From the NCBI RefSeq assembly GCF_900156315.1, contig NZ_FTNI01000014.1:1-64000 (forward strand): DNA of 64,000 bases, in the 5' to 3' direction. Within the stretch, counting starts at the first letter, position 1, and the number at the start of each line of letters is the position of its first letter. A program made the position numbers and the translations under genes. A model generated the notes under the pieces. That model saw nothing but the letters and a program-made list of their open reading frames with translations. It was not told the DNA's origin and ran no database searches. This document shows, in pieces, positions 17,045 to 24,967 of the stretch. The DNA comes from Microbispora rosea (GTDB taxonomy: Bacteria; Actinomycetota; Actinomycetes; Streptosporangiales; Streptosporangiaceae).

Positions 17045-19936
17045 CTACGCCTCCTGGCCGTGCCATTCCCCCCGGCCGTGCCGTTCCTCCTGGCCGCGCC
17101 GCTCCTCCTCGCCGGCGCGGGGGCGGGTCTCGGCCGGGCGCTCGCCGAGCCGCCTGACGACCTCCGCGAGCTCGGCGCGGGTGTGGATGCCGAGCTTGCG
17201 GTAGATGCGGGCGAGGTGGGTGTCCACGGTCCGCTTGCTGATGGACAGCTCGGTCGCGACCTGGAGGTTGCTCATGCCGCGCAGGACCAGGTCGGTGACC
17301 CGTCTCTCCCCGGCCGTCAGGGGTGACGGGCCGTCGGCCTGCCCGCCGCGGGCCCGGCTGCCGATCGTGGCGAGGTTGCGCTCGGCGAGCGTGGCGAGCC
17401 GTACGGCGCCGCAGCCGTCGGCCAGGTCGTACGCCTCGCTGAGGGTGTCGTGGGCACGGCGCGTGTCCCCGGCGGCCCGCAGGGCGATGCCCAGGCGCAC
17501 CATCGCCCGGATGCGCTCGATGCCACCGGGCCCGTCGAGCACGGACAGCGCCTCGACGAGCAGGTCGAGCCGGCGGGTGCCCTCGGCGGTCGTGCTCGCG
17601 GTGCTCAGCGCGCGGCCGATGCCGTCGGGCGCGCCCCAGGCCCGGGCCAGCTCGAGCTCCTCCTCGGCCAGGCGGTGGGCCGGCCCGCGCTGGCCGAGCC
17701 GCAGGTAGGCCAGCGCCGCCTGGCCGCGCCAGCCCGCGCACGCCGGGTTCACCACCCCCGCCGACAGCAGCTGCCGCCCGGCCTCGAGCAGGGCCGGCAG
17801 CCCCTCGCGCACGTCGCCCCTGGCGACCGCCACCCGGCCCTGAACCTCCAGCAGGGCCGCCTGCAGGAGGGGGTGCACCGGTTCGCGCGCGGTGACCTCG
17901 TCGAACAGCGCGTCGGCGACGTCGAGTTCGTCGCGTTCGAGGAGCACGCGGGCCATGCAGGACACGGCGGCGACGTGCAGCCCGGAGGCCTGCGAGCCGC
18001 GCGCGAAGTGGACGGCGTCGCGGGCGTGCGCCAGCGACGCGCGCAGCTCCCCCCTGCGATAGGCGATGTCCGACAGCAGCGTGACGGCGAGGGCCTGCCC
18101 GGTCATCGAGGCCCGCGCCCGCGCCTCCAAGGCCACCTGCTCCGACCAGTACGCCGCCTCGTCCACGCGGCCCGCCCACACCAGCGCCATGACCAGCGTC
18201 GGCGGGATCGGCCCGCCCCCGTCGAGGCAGCGCCGGACCAGGGTCAGCGTGCGGTCGAGGTGCCTGCCCCTGGCCGCGCCGGACAGCGCGGCGGAGGCGA
18301 GGTAGTCCTGCGCCCCCGCGCTGGTGGCGGCGCCGGGTTCGGCGTTGAGCTGCCGCATCGCCGCGCGCGAGCCGTATGACTGGCCGGTCAGCAGCGCCTG
18401 CGCGCCGAGCCGCAGCAGCACCTCGCGGTCGGGGAGTCCGCCGGGCGGATCGTCGTCGAAGCCCCGGGCGATGTCGCAGAAGTTCGCGGCGGCCTCGGGG
18501 GAGTTGAGCGTGAGCAGGGCTGAGGCGAAGGGGGCCAGGAAGTCCGCCCGCTCGCCGGTGTCGCCGGCGAGGGCGGTCACGGTGCGGAAGTGCCGCAGGC
18601 AGGCGGGGATGTCGAGGTGCACCTCGACGGCGCCCAGCTCGGCCGTCACCTGCAGGACGGCATGGTCCTTGGCCGTGGCGAGCGCGCGGTGGAGATAGCG
18701 GGTCGCGTCCTCCCAGGCGTTCTCGGAGACCGCCTCCCGCGCGGCCTCGCGCAGCACCGACACGGCCCACGGGTCGCCGGTGGGGCTCGCCGACAGCAGG
18801 TGCCGGGCCGACCGCTTGGGCGGCGAGCCGAGGCGGTGCAGCAGCGAGGCCGCCCGCCGGTGCATGTCGTCGCGCGTCCGGGGGTCCATGCGCGCGAGGA
18901 TCGTCGACTGGACGAGGTCGTGGGTGAACCGCTGCGGGGGGCTGCCCTCCAGCAGGCCCGCCCCCGCGAGCGCGTGCCCCGCCTCCTCGGCCGCGACCGC
19001 GCCGTAGCCGGCCAGCATCGCCGCGGTCTCCAGCCCGGCGTACGGCGCGATGATGGCCAGGCTCTGCAGGAGAGCGAGGAGGGACGGATATCTGGCGCCG
19101 AGCCATTCCAGGACGGTCTCCGACAGGGCCGTCGCGCCGATCCGCATCACCCGGGGCAGCTCGGACCGGTGCGGCAGGACGTCGGCGGCGGCCAGCCGTC
19201 CCGCCGTCTCCAGCAGGAGCAGCGGATTGCCCTTGGTCAGCCGGTGGCAGGCCGCGACGATCTCGTCGTCCACCGGGGCGCCCAGCGCCGACTCCATGAG
19301 GGTGGCGGCGCATCTCCGGCACAGCGCAGAGGGCCGCAGCGACCGCGCGTACGGCAGTGCCAGGATGTCCCGGACCGCGTCGCCGGCGCTGCGGTCCTCC
19401 ACGTCGCAGGTCAGGATCATCACGATGGGCAGGCCGTCGAGCCGCCTGGCGATGTAGGAGCACCACTGCGCCGACTGCGGGTCGGCGTGGTTGAGATCGT
19501 CGACCGCGATGACCAGCGGCTGTCCCGCGGTCAGCGAGCGGGTGGCCCGATAGAGGTCGTCGAGCAGCGTGGCGGGCACGGCGGGCGCGTTCCCGTCGTA
19601 CGGCACCGCCGTCAGCGCGGGCGCGCGCACGCCTCCGTCGAGGACGGCGGCGGGGGCGCCGGGCTCGGCCCGTCCCGAGCCGCTCATCATCGGGTCGAAC
19701 AACTGCCGGACGATGCCGAACGCGAAGCCGCGCTCGTCGGCGTGGCCCCGGGCGCTCAGCACGACCCCGCCCGGCCTGCGGGCCAGCGCCGCGTGCAGCA
19801 GCCGGGTCTTCCCGATCCCTCGCGTGCCCTGAATCACCAGTACGGCGGGCCTTCCTTCGCGAAGCCCCGCCAGTACCTCGTCGACGACCTCTAGCTCCTT
19901 GTCCCGGTGCAGTAGTACCGGCCGCCCTGAGGCCAT
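17045..19936 (-). CDS. Large LuxR-family (LAL-type) ATPase regulator, probable pathway regulator of the RiPP cluster
   Basis: The 963-residue protein starts MASGRPVLLHRDKELEV. Walker A is VIQGTRGIGKTRLLHAAL (about residues 33-50) and a Walker B-like VIAVDDLNHAD follows near 140. A long helical TPR-like region is followed by the C-terminal LuxR helix-turn-helix LTAGERRVTDLVLRGMSNLQVATELSISKRTVDTHLARIYRKLGI (about 880-925). The last 25 residues are a low-complexity Arg/Glu/Gly/His tail. It is transcribed divergently from the YcaO operon across a 421-bp intergenic region with TACGTA palindromes. LAL proteins usually activate their neighbouring biosynthetic operon, so I take it as the cluster activator. 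Confidence 0.85.
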   Translation of the reverse strand: MASGRPVLLHRDKELEVVDEVLAGLREGRPAVLVIQGTRGIGKTRLLHAALARRPGGVVLSARGHADERGFAFGIVRQLFDPMMSGSGRAEPGAPAAVLDGGVRAPALTAVPYDGNAPAVPATLLDDLYRATRSLTAGQPLVIAVDDLNHADPQSAQWCSYIARRLDGLPIVMILTCDVEDRSAGDAVRDILALPYARSLRPSALCRRCAATLMESALGAPVDDEIVAACHRLTKGNPLLLLETAGRLAAADVLPHRSELPRVMRIGATALSETVLEWLGARYPSLLALLQSLAIIAPYAGLETAAMLAGYGAVAAEEAGHALAGAGLLEGSPPQRFTHDLVQSTILARMDPRTRDDMHRRAASLLHRLGSPPKRSARHLLSASPTGDPWAVSVLREAAREAVSENAWEDATRYLHRALATAKDHAVLQVTAELGAVEVHLDIPACLRHFRTVTALAGDTGERADFLAPFASALLTLNSPEAAANFCDIARGFDDDPPGGLPDREVLLRLGAQALLTGQSYGSRAAMRQLNAEPGAATSAGAQDYLASAALSGAARGRHLDRTLTLVRRCLDGGGPIPPTLVMALVWAGRVDEAAYWSEQVALEARARASMTGQALAVTLLSDIAYRRGELRASLAHARDAVHFARGSQASGLHVAAVSCMARVLLERDELDVADALFDEVTAREPVHPLLQAALLEVQGRVAVARGDVREGLPALLEAGRQLLSAGVVNPACAGWRGQAALAYLRLGQRGPAHRLAEEELELARAWGAPDGIGRALSTASTTAEGTRRLDLLVEALSVLDGPGGIERIRAMVRLGIALRAAGDTRRAHDTLSEAYDLADGCGAVRLATLAERNLATIGSRARGGQADGPSPLTAGERRVTDLVLRGMSNLQVATELSISKRTVDTHLARIYRKLGIHTRAELAEVVRRLGERPAETRPRAGEEERRGQEERHGRGEWHGQEA

Positions 19937-20357
19937 CCCTACCCCCGGACCATGTACCGATTTTTCTCGACATACGGATCATGCCGGACAGGGCCAGCGG
20001 GTTGTCAATACTTGAAATCGGGATGAGTAAACACAATGGTACTGACCGGTGAAAGCAACATATCGTCATGATTTCCTGTCCGCCGGATAGGAAGATCGCC
20101 CTTCCGTTCCGGAACCCCTATGGCGTAGGGGATCCGGGCGACCGAATCATCACCGCAGGCCGGCGGTCAAGGCTCTGCGGGGCGATGCGCATACGTATTC
20201 CGCCGCGCCGCCCGCGATACGCATCACCGTACGCACAGGTCGTGATCCCGCTTTGTGCGCGCCCGTTGTACGTATGCGTCCGCGGGGAGATAAATACGTC
20301 TTTACTTTTTCCGTAAGGCAATGGAATTCTCCGCTCATCGGCTTAATCACGGAGTGA
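19937..20357. promoter_or_regulatory. Divergent promoter region between the LAL regulator and the cyclodehydratase operon
   Basis: There is no convincing coding sequence. The half next to the YcaO gene has GCATACGTATTCC (20189-20201), an oppositely oriented copy TTGTACGTATGCG (20267-20279) and a partial AAATACGTC (20292-20300). These share the TACGTA core with the other intergenic regions of the cluster. The stretch 20286-20310 is AT-rich and could hold the promoter of the biosynthetic operon. Confidence 0.55.
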
Positions 20358-22625
20358 ATGGCGGGGGGCATGGAACGGCCACGGCTCAAGGCGCACTTCA
20401 CCACCGAAGTCCTCGACGACGCGAAAGTCTTCCTATTGGCGGAAGGCCAGCACTATCTCGTACGCGGCGCGGGCTCGGGCCGCGTACTTCCCTATCTCGA
20501 CGGCCGGCACACGGTGATGGACATCGTCCAGGCCCTCGCCGGCGAACTGTCCCCGGCCCAGGCGGTGCTCGCCGTCCGGCGTTATGAGGTCGCCGGGCAC
20601 CTGGTCGAGGGCCGACCGCCCCTGACCGACCCGGTGCTCGCTTTCTGGGACGCGCAGGGCGTCGATCCCGCGGCCGTCGTCACGGCCCTGGAGCAGACGA
20701 CCTTCCGGATTTTCGCGGGCGCGGGCGTCGACCCCGGCCCGGTCGAGGCGCTGCTGCGCGAGCACGGGCTGCGCACCGCTCCGGACGGCGACGGCCCGGT
20801 CGTGGCGGTGGTGGACGACTACCTCGACCCGGGCCTGGAGAAGCTCAACGCCGAGTGCCTGGCGGCCGGCCGGCCCTGGGTGCTGGTCAGGCCGACCGGC
20901 ACGGTGGCCTGGCTGGGACCGCTGTTCCAGCCGGGGGAGACGGGCTGCTGGGCCTGCATGTCCCAGCGGATCGAGGGCAACCGGCAGGTCGAGCGCTACC
21001 TCGCGGGCAAGCGGGGCGACGGGCGGCCGACGCATCCGGTCCGCGAGTCCCTGCCGGGCGGCGCGGCGGCGGTGGGCGGGCTGCTCGCGGCCGAGCTCGC
21101 GCGGGCCGCCGCCACCGGCAGTCCCTCGACCCTGCAGGGCAAGATGATCACCATCGACCTGCGCGCGCTCACCAGCGCCGAGCACCAGCTGATCCGGCTG
21201 CCGCAGTGCCCGGTGTGCGGCGACCCGTCGCTGATCCGCGATCGCGAGCCGAAGGTGGCGCTGGCCGCGCGGACCGCCCGGCACGCGACCGACGGCGGCT
21301 ACCGGGTCGAGCAGCCCTCGGCGACGTACGCCCGGCTGGAGCGGCACATCAGCCCCTACCTGGGCGCGGTCACCCGGCTGCGGCCGTGGGCCGACGAGGA
21401 CAACGGCGTGACCTACAGCTTCACCGCCGGTCACAACTTCGCCATGCTCGGCGACAACATGGACCTGCTGCGCCGCAACCTGCGCGGACAGAGCGGCGGC
21501 AAGGGCCGGACCGAGATCCAGGCCAAGGTCAGCGCCCTGTGCGAGGCGATCGAGCGCTACTCGGGCGTGTGGCGAGGCGAGGAGCCGGTGCTCAAGGCGG
21601 CCTACGCCGACCTCGACGAGGGTCTCGCGGTCCACCCGGCCGACCTGCTGCTGTTCTCCGACACGCAGTACGGCCACCGGGACGCCTGGAACAGCGACCC
21701 CTCGCACCGGCTGCACCTGGTGCCCGAGAGGTTCCGCACGGACCTGCCGCTCGACTGGTCGCGGGCCTGGTCGCTGACCGCCGACGAGGAGCGGCTGATC
21801 CCCGCCGGCTACGCCTGGTACGGACATCCCGACCTGGAACGCCACTTCTACTGCGTCGGCGACTCCAACGGCAACGCCTCCGGCAACACGCTGGAGGAGG
21901 CGATCCTCCAGGGGTTCTGCGAGGTCGTGGAGCGGGACGCCGTCGCGCTGTGGTGGTACAACCGGGCCCGGCGGCCCGCCTTCGACCTCGACTCGCTCAA
22001 CGACCCGTACATCGACACGTTGCGCGAGTTCTACGCCGACATGGGCCGCAGCCTGTGGCTGCTCGACCTGACCAGCGACCTCGGCGTCCCGGCCTTCGCC
22101 GGCGTCTCCCACCGCCTCGACCACCCGGTGCAGGACATCATCGTGGGCTTCGGCGCCCACCTCGATCCCCGGATCGCCGCGCTGCGGACGCTGACCGAGG
22201 TCAACCAGTTCCTCCCGTCCGTACGCCGCAGGGACGAGAACGGCGAGACGATCTACCACGACGACGACATCGCGACGCTCCGCTGGTGGAAGGAGACCAC
22301 GCTCGACAGCGACCCCTGGCTGCTGCCCGACCCCGCGCAGCGCCCCCGCACGCTCGCGGACTACCGGGTGCCCGAGGGCGCCGACCTCGCGGCGGACGTC
22401 GAGACCTGCGTCGCCAGGGCCGCCGGGTGCGGCCTGGAGGTGATCGTCCTCGACCAGACGCGGCCGGATCTGGAGCTCAGCGTCGCCCGGGTGCTGGTCC
22501 CGGGCATGCGGCACTTCTGGCGCCGGCTTGGCCCGGGCCGCCTGTACGACGTCCCCGTGGCCCTCGGCTGGCGGACGGAACCGGCTCTGGAGGAGGAGCT
22601 CAACCCCACCAGCGTCTTCTTCTGA
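20358..22625 (+). CDS. Fused E1-like/YcaO azoline-forming cyclodehydratase (TOMM C-D fusion)
   Basis: The 755-residue enzyme uses ATP to turn Cys/Ser/Thr of the precursor peptide into azolines. Residues 1-310 are the E1-like, leader-recognising part, with the structural zinc site CWAC (197-200) and CPVC (284-287). Residues 320-755 are the YcaO domain, with the ATP/Mg motifs EAIERYSG (397-404), EVVERDA (522-528) and E614 in RTLTEVNQ. YcaO cyclodehydratases often end in a Pro-rich PxPxP motif; this one ends NPTSVFF. The start is ATG 20358 or 20370. It heads the biosynthetic operon, followed 16 bp later by the dehydrogenase. It probably acts on the polycysteine precursor at 32.9 kb. Confidence 0.93.
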   Translation: MAGGMERPRLKAHFTTEVLDDAKVFLLAEGQHYLVRGAGSGRVLPYLDGRHTVMDIVQALAGELSPAQAVLAVRRYEVAGHLVEGRPPLTDPVLAFWDAQGVDPAAVVTALEQTTFRIFAGAGVDPGPVEALLREHGLRTAPDGDGPVVAVVDDYLDPGLEKLNAECLAAGRPWVLVRPTGTVAWLGPLFQPGETGCWACMSQRIEGNRQVERYLAGKRGDGRPTHPVRESLPGGAAAVGGLLAAELARAAATGSPSTLQGKMITIDLRALTSAEHQLIRLPQCPVCGDPSLIRDREPKVALAARTARHATDGGYRVEQPSATYARLERHISPYLGAVTRLRPWADEDNGVTYSFTAGHNFAMLGDNMDLLRRNLRGQSGGKGRTEIQAKVSALCEAIERYSGVWRGEEPVLKAAYADLDEGLAVHPADLLLFSDTQYGHRDAWNSDPSHRLHLVPERFRTDLPLDWSRAWSLTADEERLIPAGYAWYGHPDLERHFYCVGDSNGNASGNTLEEAILQGFCEVVERDAVALWWYNRARRPAFDLDSLNDPYIDTLREFYADMGRSLWLLDLTSDLGVPAFAGVSHRLDHPVQDIIVGFGAHLDPRIAALRTLTEVNQFLPSVRRRDENGETIYHDDDIATLRWWKETTLDSDPWLLPDPAQRPRTLADYRVPEGADLAADVETCVARAAGCGLEVIVLDQTRPDLELSVARVLVPGMRHFWRRLGPGRLYDVPVALGWRTEPALEEELNPTSVFF

Positions 22626-22641
22626 CCCGATAGGGGGAGCA

Positions 22642-24147
22642 ATGCACACCGTTCAGGTGCGGCTGCGCCGCGACGCCGGCCTGTCCGAACCGGAGAAGAC
22701 GCCGGGGGCGGTCACCCTGGCCACGCCGTTCGGCCCCGCCACGCTGCGGGGCCTGCCACCGGGCGCGGTCGCCGCGCTGCGCGTCCTCGCCCGCGGCGGC
22801 GCGACCGAGGACGAGCTGGCCGAAACCGTCACCGAGCACGACGGCGAGGGCGGGCTGCTGCGCTGGCACCTGCTGCTGCGCAAGCTGTCGGCCGGGGCGT
22901 TGCTGGAGCGGGCCGTCCTGGTGCCGTTCGGCGGGAAGGTGGTGCCGTCCGGCGGGGAGGTGGTGCCGTCCGGCGGCGAGCCGGTGGCCGTGCTGCGCCC
23001 GTACGGCGGCGGCCCGCTGCGCCCGGCCGCGCCGCTCGCCGCCGACGCCCGCGTGCGCCTGTCGAGGTTCGCCGTCGCGGCGCCTGAGGACGGCAGGCTC
23101 GTGGTGCGCGCACCCCGCAGCCCCCTCGGGGTCGAACTCGCCCCGGCCGCCGCACCGCTGCTCGGCCTGCTCGCGGACTGGACGGTCCCGGCCGGCCTCG
23201 CCTGCCCGGGCCTGCCGGACGAGACCACGGCGGCGGTGCTCGGCCTGTTCGCCGACGCCGGGCTGCTGGTGCGGCCGACGCCGGAGGGGGAGGACCCCGA
23301 GCGCGGCGCCGCCCCGCTCGCCCAGTGGTCGCCGGCCGACCTGTGGCTGCACACCCGCACCAGGGAACCCCGGACGACCGGGCGCTACGGCGGCACCTAT
23401 CCCCTGCGGGGCGTGCAGGATCCGCTGCCGGTGGCGCCGCCGGCCTTCGCCGGTGACCGGATCGCCCTGGAGCCGCCGGACCTGGACGCGATCGCGAAGA
23501 CCGAGGCGAGCCTGACCGAGGTGCTCGAGGCCCGCCGCTCGATCCGCGAGCACGACGCCGCCGACCCGATCACCCTCGATCGCCTGGGCGAGCTCCTCTA
23601 CCGCACGATGCGCCAGCGGCGCACCTTCACGGGGGAGGACGGCCAGGAGCTGGCCGACCGGCCCTACCCGTCCGGCGGCGCCGTCCACGAGCTGGAGGTC
23701 TACCCCCTCGTCGTCTCCTGCGAGGGCCTGGAACCCGGCTTATGGCACTACGCCGCCCACGCGCACGTGCTGGAACGGGTGGCCGATCCCGGCCCGGCGA
23801 CCCGCACGCTGCTCGACCGCGCCAAGGCGGCGGCCATGATGACCGAGGACCCCCAGGTCCTGCTGATCGTGACCGCCCGCTTCGGGCGGGTGATGTGGAA
23901 GTACGAGACCATCGCGTACTCGCTGATCCTCAAGCACGTGGGCGTGCTCTACCAGACCTTCTACCTGGTGGCCACGGCCATGGGCCTGGCGGTCTGCGGG
24001 CTCGGCGGCGGGGACGCCGCGGAGTTCGCCGCGGCCAGCGGGCTCGACCCGCACGCGGAGGGCAGCGTGGGCGAGCTCCTGCTCGGCAGCAGGCGGGGCG
24101 GCGCGGCGGGGACGCCGCCGGGATGGTCTCCGGAGGTGCCGGCATGA
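22642..24147 (+). CDS. SagB-type FMN-dependent azoline dehydrogenase
   Basis: The start is ATG 22642 behind GGGGGAG, giving 501 residues. The first ~270 residues are a poorly conserved wing domain. Residues ~290-490 form the nitroreductase-fold SagB domain: LEARRSIREHDAADPITLDRLGELLYRT, PYPSGGAVHELEVYPLV, KYETIAYSLILKHVGVLYQTFYLVATAMGLAVCGLGG. It oxidises azolines to aromatic thiazoles/oxazoles with FMN. The reading frame overlaps the next gene by ATGA. In the N-terminal domain three in-frame 21-bp repeats (22921-22983) encode VPFGGKV/VPSGGEV/VPSGGEP. Together with the YcaO fusion it forms the azole synthetase of the cluster. Confidence 0.92.
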   Translation: MHTVQVRLRRDAGLSEPEKTPGAVTLATPFGPATLRGLPPGAVAALRVLARGGATEDELAETVTEHDGEGGLLRWHLLLRKLSAGALLERAVLVPFGGKVVPSGGEVVPSGGEPVAVLRPYGGGPLRPAAPLAADARVRLSRFAVAAPEDGRLVVRAPRSPLGVELAPAAAPLLGLLADWTVPAGLACPGLPDETTAAVLGLFADAGLLVRPTPEGEDPERGAAPLAQWSPADLWLHTRTREPRTTGRYGGTYPLRGVQDPLPVAPPAFAGDRIALEPPDLDAIAKTEASLTEVLEARRSIREHDAADPITLDRLGELLYRTMRQRRTFTGEDGQELADRPYPSGGAVHELEVYPLVVSCEGLEPGLWHYAAHAHVLERVADPGPATRTLLDRAKAAAMMTEDPQVLLIVTARFGRVMWKYETIAYSLILKHVGVLYQTFYLVATAMGLAVCGLGGGDAAEFAAASGLDPHAEGSVGELLLGSRRGGAAGTPPGWSPEVPA

Positions 24148-24956
24148 AGTTCCGGCTGAAGGCCCTGCAGCGGATGCGGGAGCCCGACGAGCTCGACTCC
24201 CCGACCTTGCTCGCCTCCCCGCGCGGCTGGATCGCCACGTTCGTCGTGCTCATCGTGGTCGTCGCCGCGGGGGTGTGGTCGTTCGTCGGCCGGCTGCCGG
24301 TCACCGTCACCGCCAAGGGGCTGCTGACCCATCCTGCGGGCACCGCCCAGCTGCAGAGCCCGTACACCGGGACCGTGCGGAACCTGATGGTGAGTCCCGG
24401 CCTGCGGGTGGTGCGCGGGCAGGCGGTCGCGGAGGTCCTGCGGGCCGACGGCACCGTGCGCACCGTGAGCAGCCCGTTCAGCGGCGAGGTCGTCACCACC
24501 TCGGCGAGCGAGGGCGCGATGGTCCGCGAGGGCGACAGGCTGCTCGCGATGGAGAGGACCGACGCCCCCCGCGACCGCCTGGTCGCGATGCTGTTCGTGC
24601 CGGGCGACCACGCGCTCGGCATCGCCCCCGGCCGTACGGTCGACCTCGCGGTCTCCAACGCCCCGCCCGGCGTGTTCGGGCTGCTGCGCGGCAGGGTGAC
24701 CTCGATCAGCCCCTACCCGCTGATGGCGGAGGGCGTCTCCGCCCTGGTCGGCGGGGACCTCGCGGCGCGCGGCTACCTCACCGCGGAGCCGCCCCGCCTG
24801 GTGATCGTCGACCTCCTCTCCGACCCCAGGACCACCTCCGGATACTCCTGGACGACCGAGACCGGCCCCCCGATGGAGCTGCAGTCGCAGGTCACGGTGA
24901 CGGGCACCGTCACGCTCAGCAGCCAGACGCCCTTCAACCTGCTCCTCGGACGCTGA
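24144..24956 (+). CDS. NHLM-type secretion membrane-fusion protein (HlyD-like)
   Basis: The 270-residue protein has a short cytoplasmic N-terminus, one membrane helix (IATFVVLIVVVAAGVWSFVG, residues 29-48) and an extracytoplasmic part with two lipoyl/barrel-sandwich halves: LQSPYTGTVRNLMVSPGLRVVRGQAVAEV and VSSPFSGEVVTTSASEGAMVREGDRLLAM. It belongs to the HlyD-like partner of NHLM bacteriocin exporters. It sits between the dehydrogenase (ATGA overlap) and the peptidase exporter (11-bp gap), so the three-part export machine is made with the synthetase. It probably bridges the exporter to the cell envelope. Confidence 0.88.
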   Translation: MKFRLKALQRMREPDELDSPTLLASPRGWIATFVVLIVVVAAGVWSFVGRLPVTVTAKGLLTHPAGTAQLQSPYTGTVRNLMVSPGLRVVRGQAVAEVLRADGTVRTVSSPFSGEVVTTSASEGAMVREGDRLLAMERTDAPRDRLVAMLFVPGDHALGIAPGRTVDLAVSNAPPGVFGLLRGRVTSISPYPLMAEGVSALVGGDLAARGYLTAEPPRLVIVDLLSDPRTTSGYSWTTETGPPMELQSQVTVTGTVTLSSQTPFNLLLGR

Positions 24957-24967
24957 GAAGGAGACGG

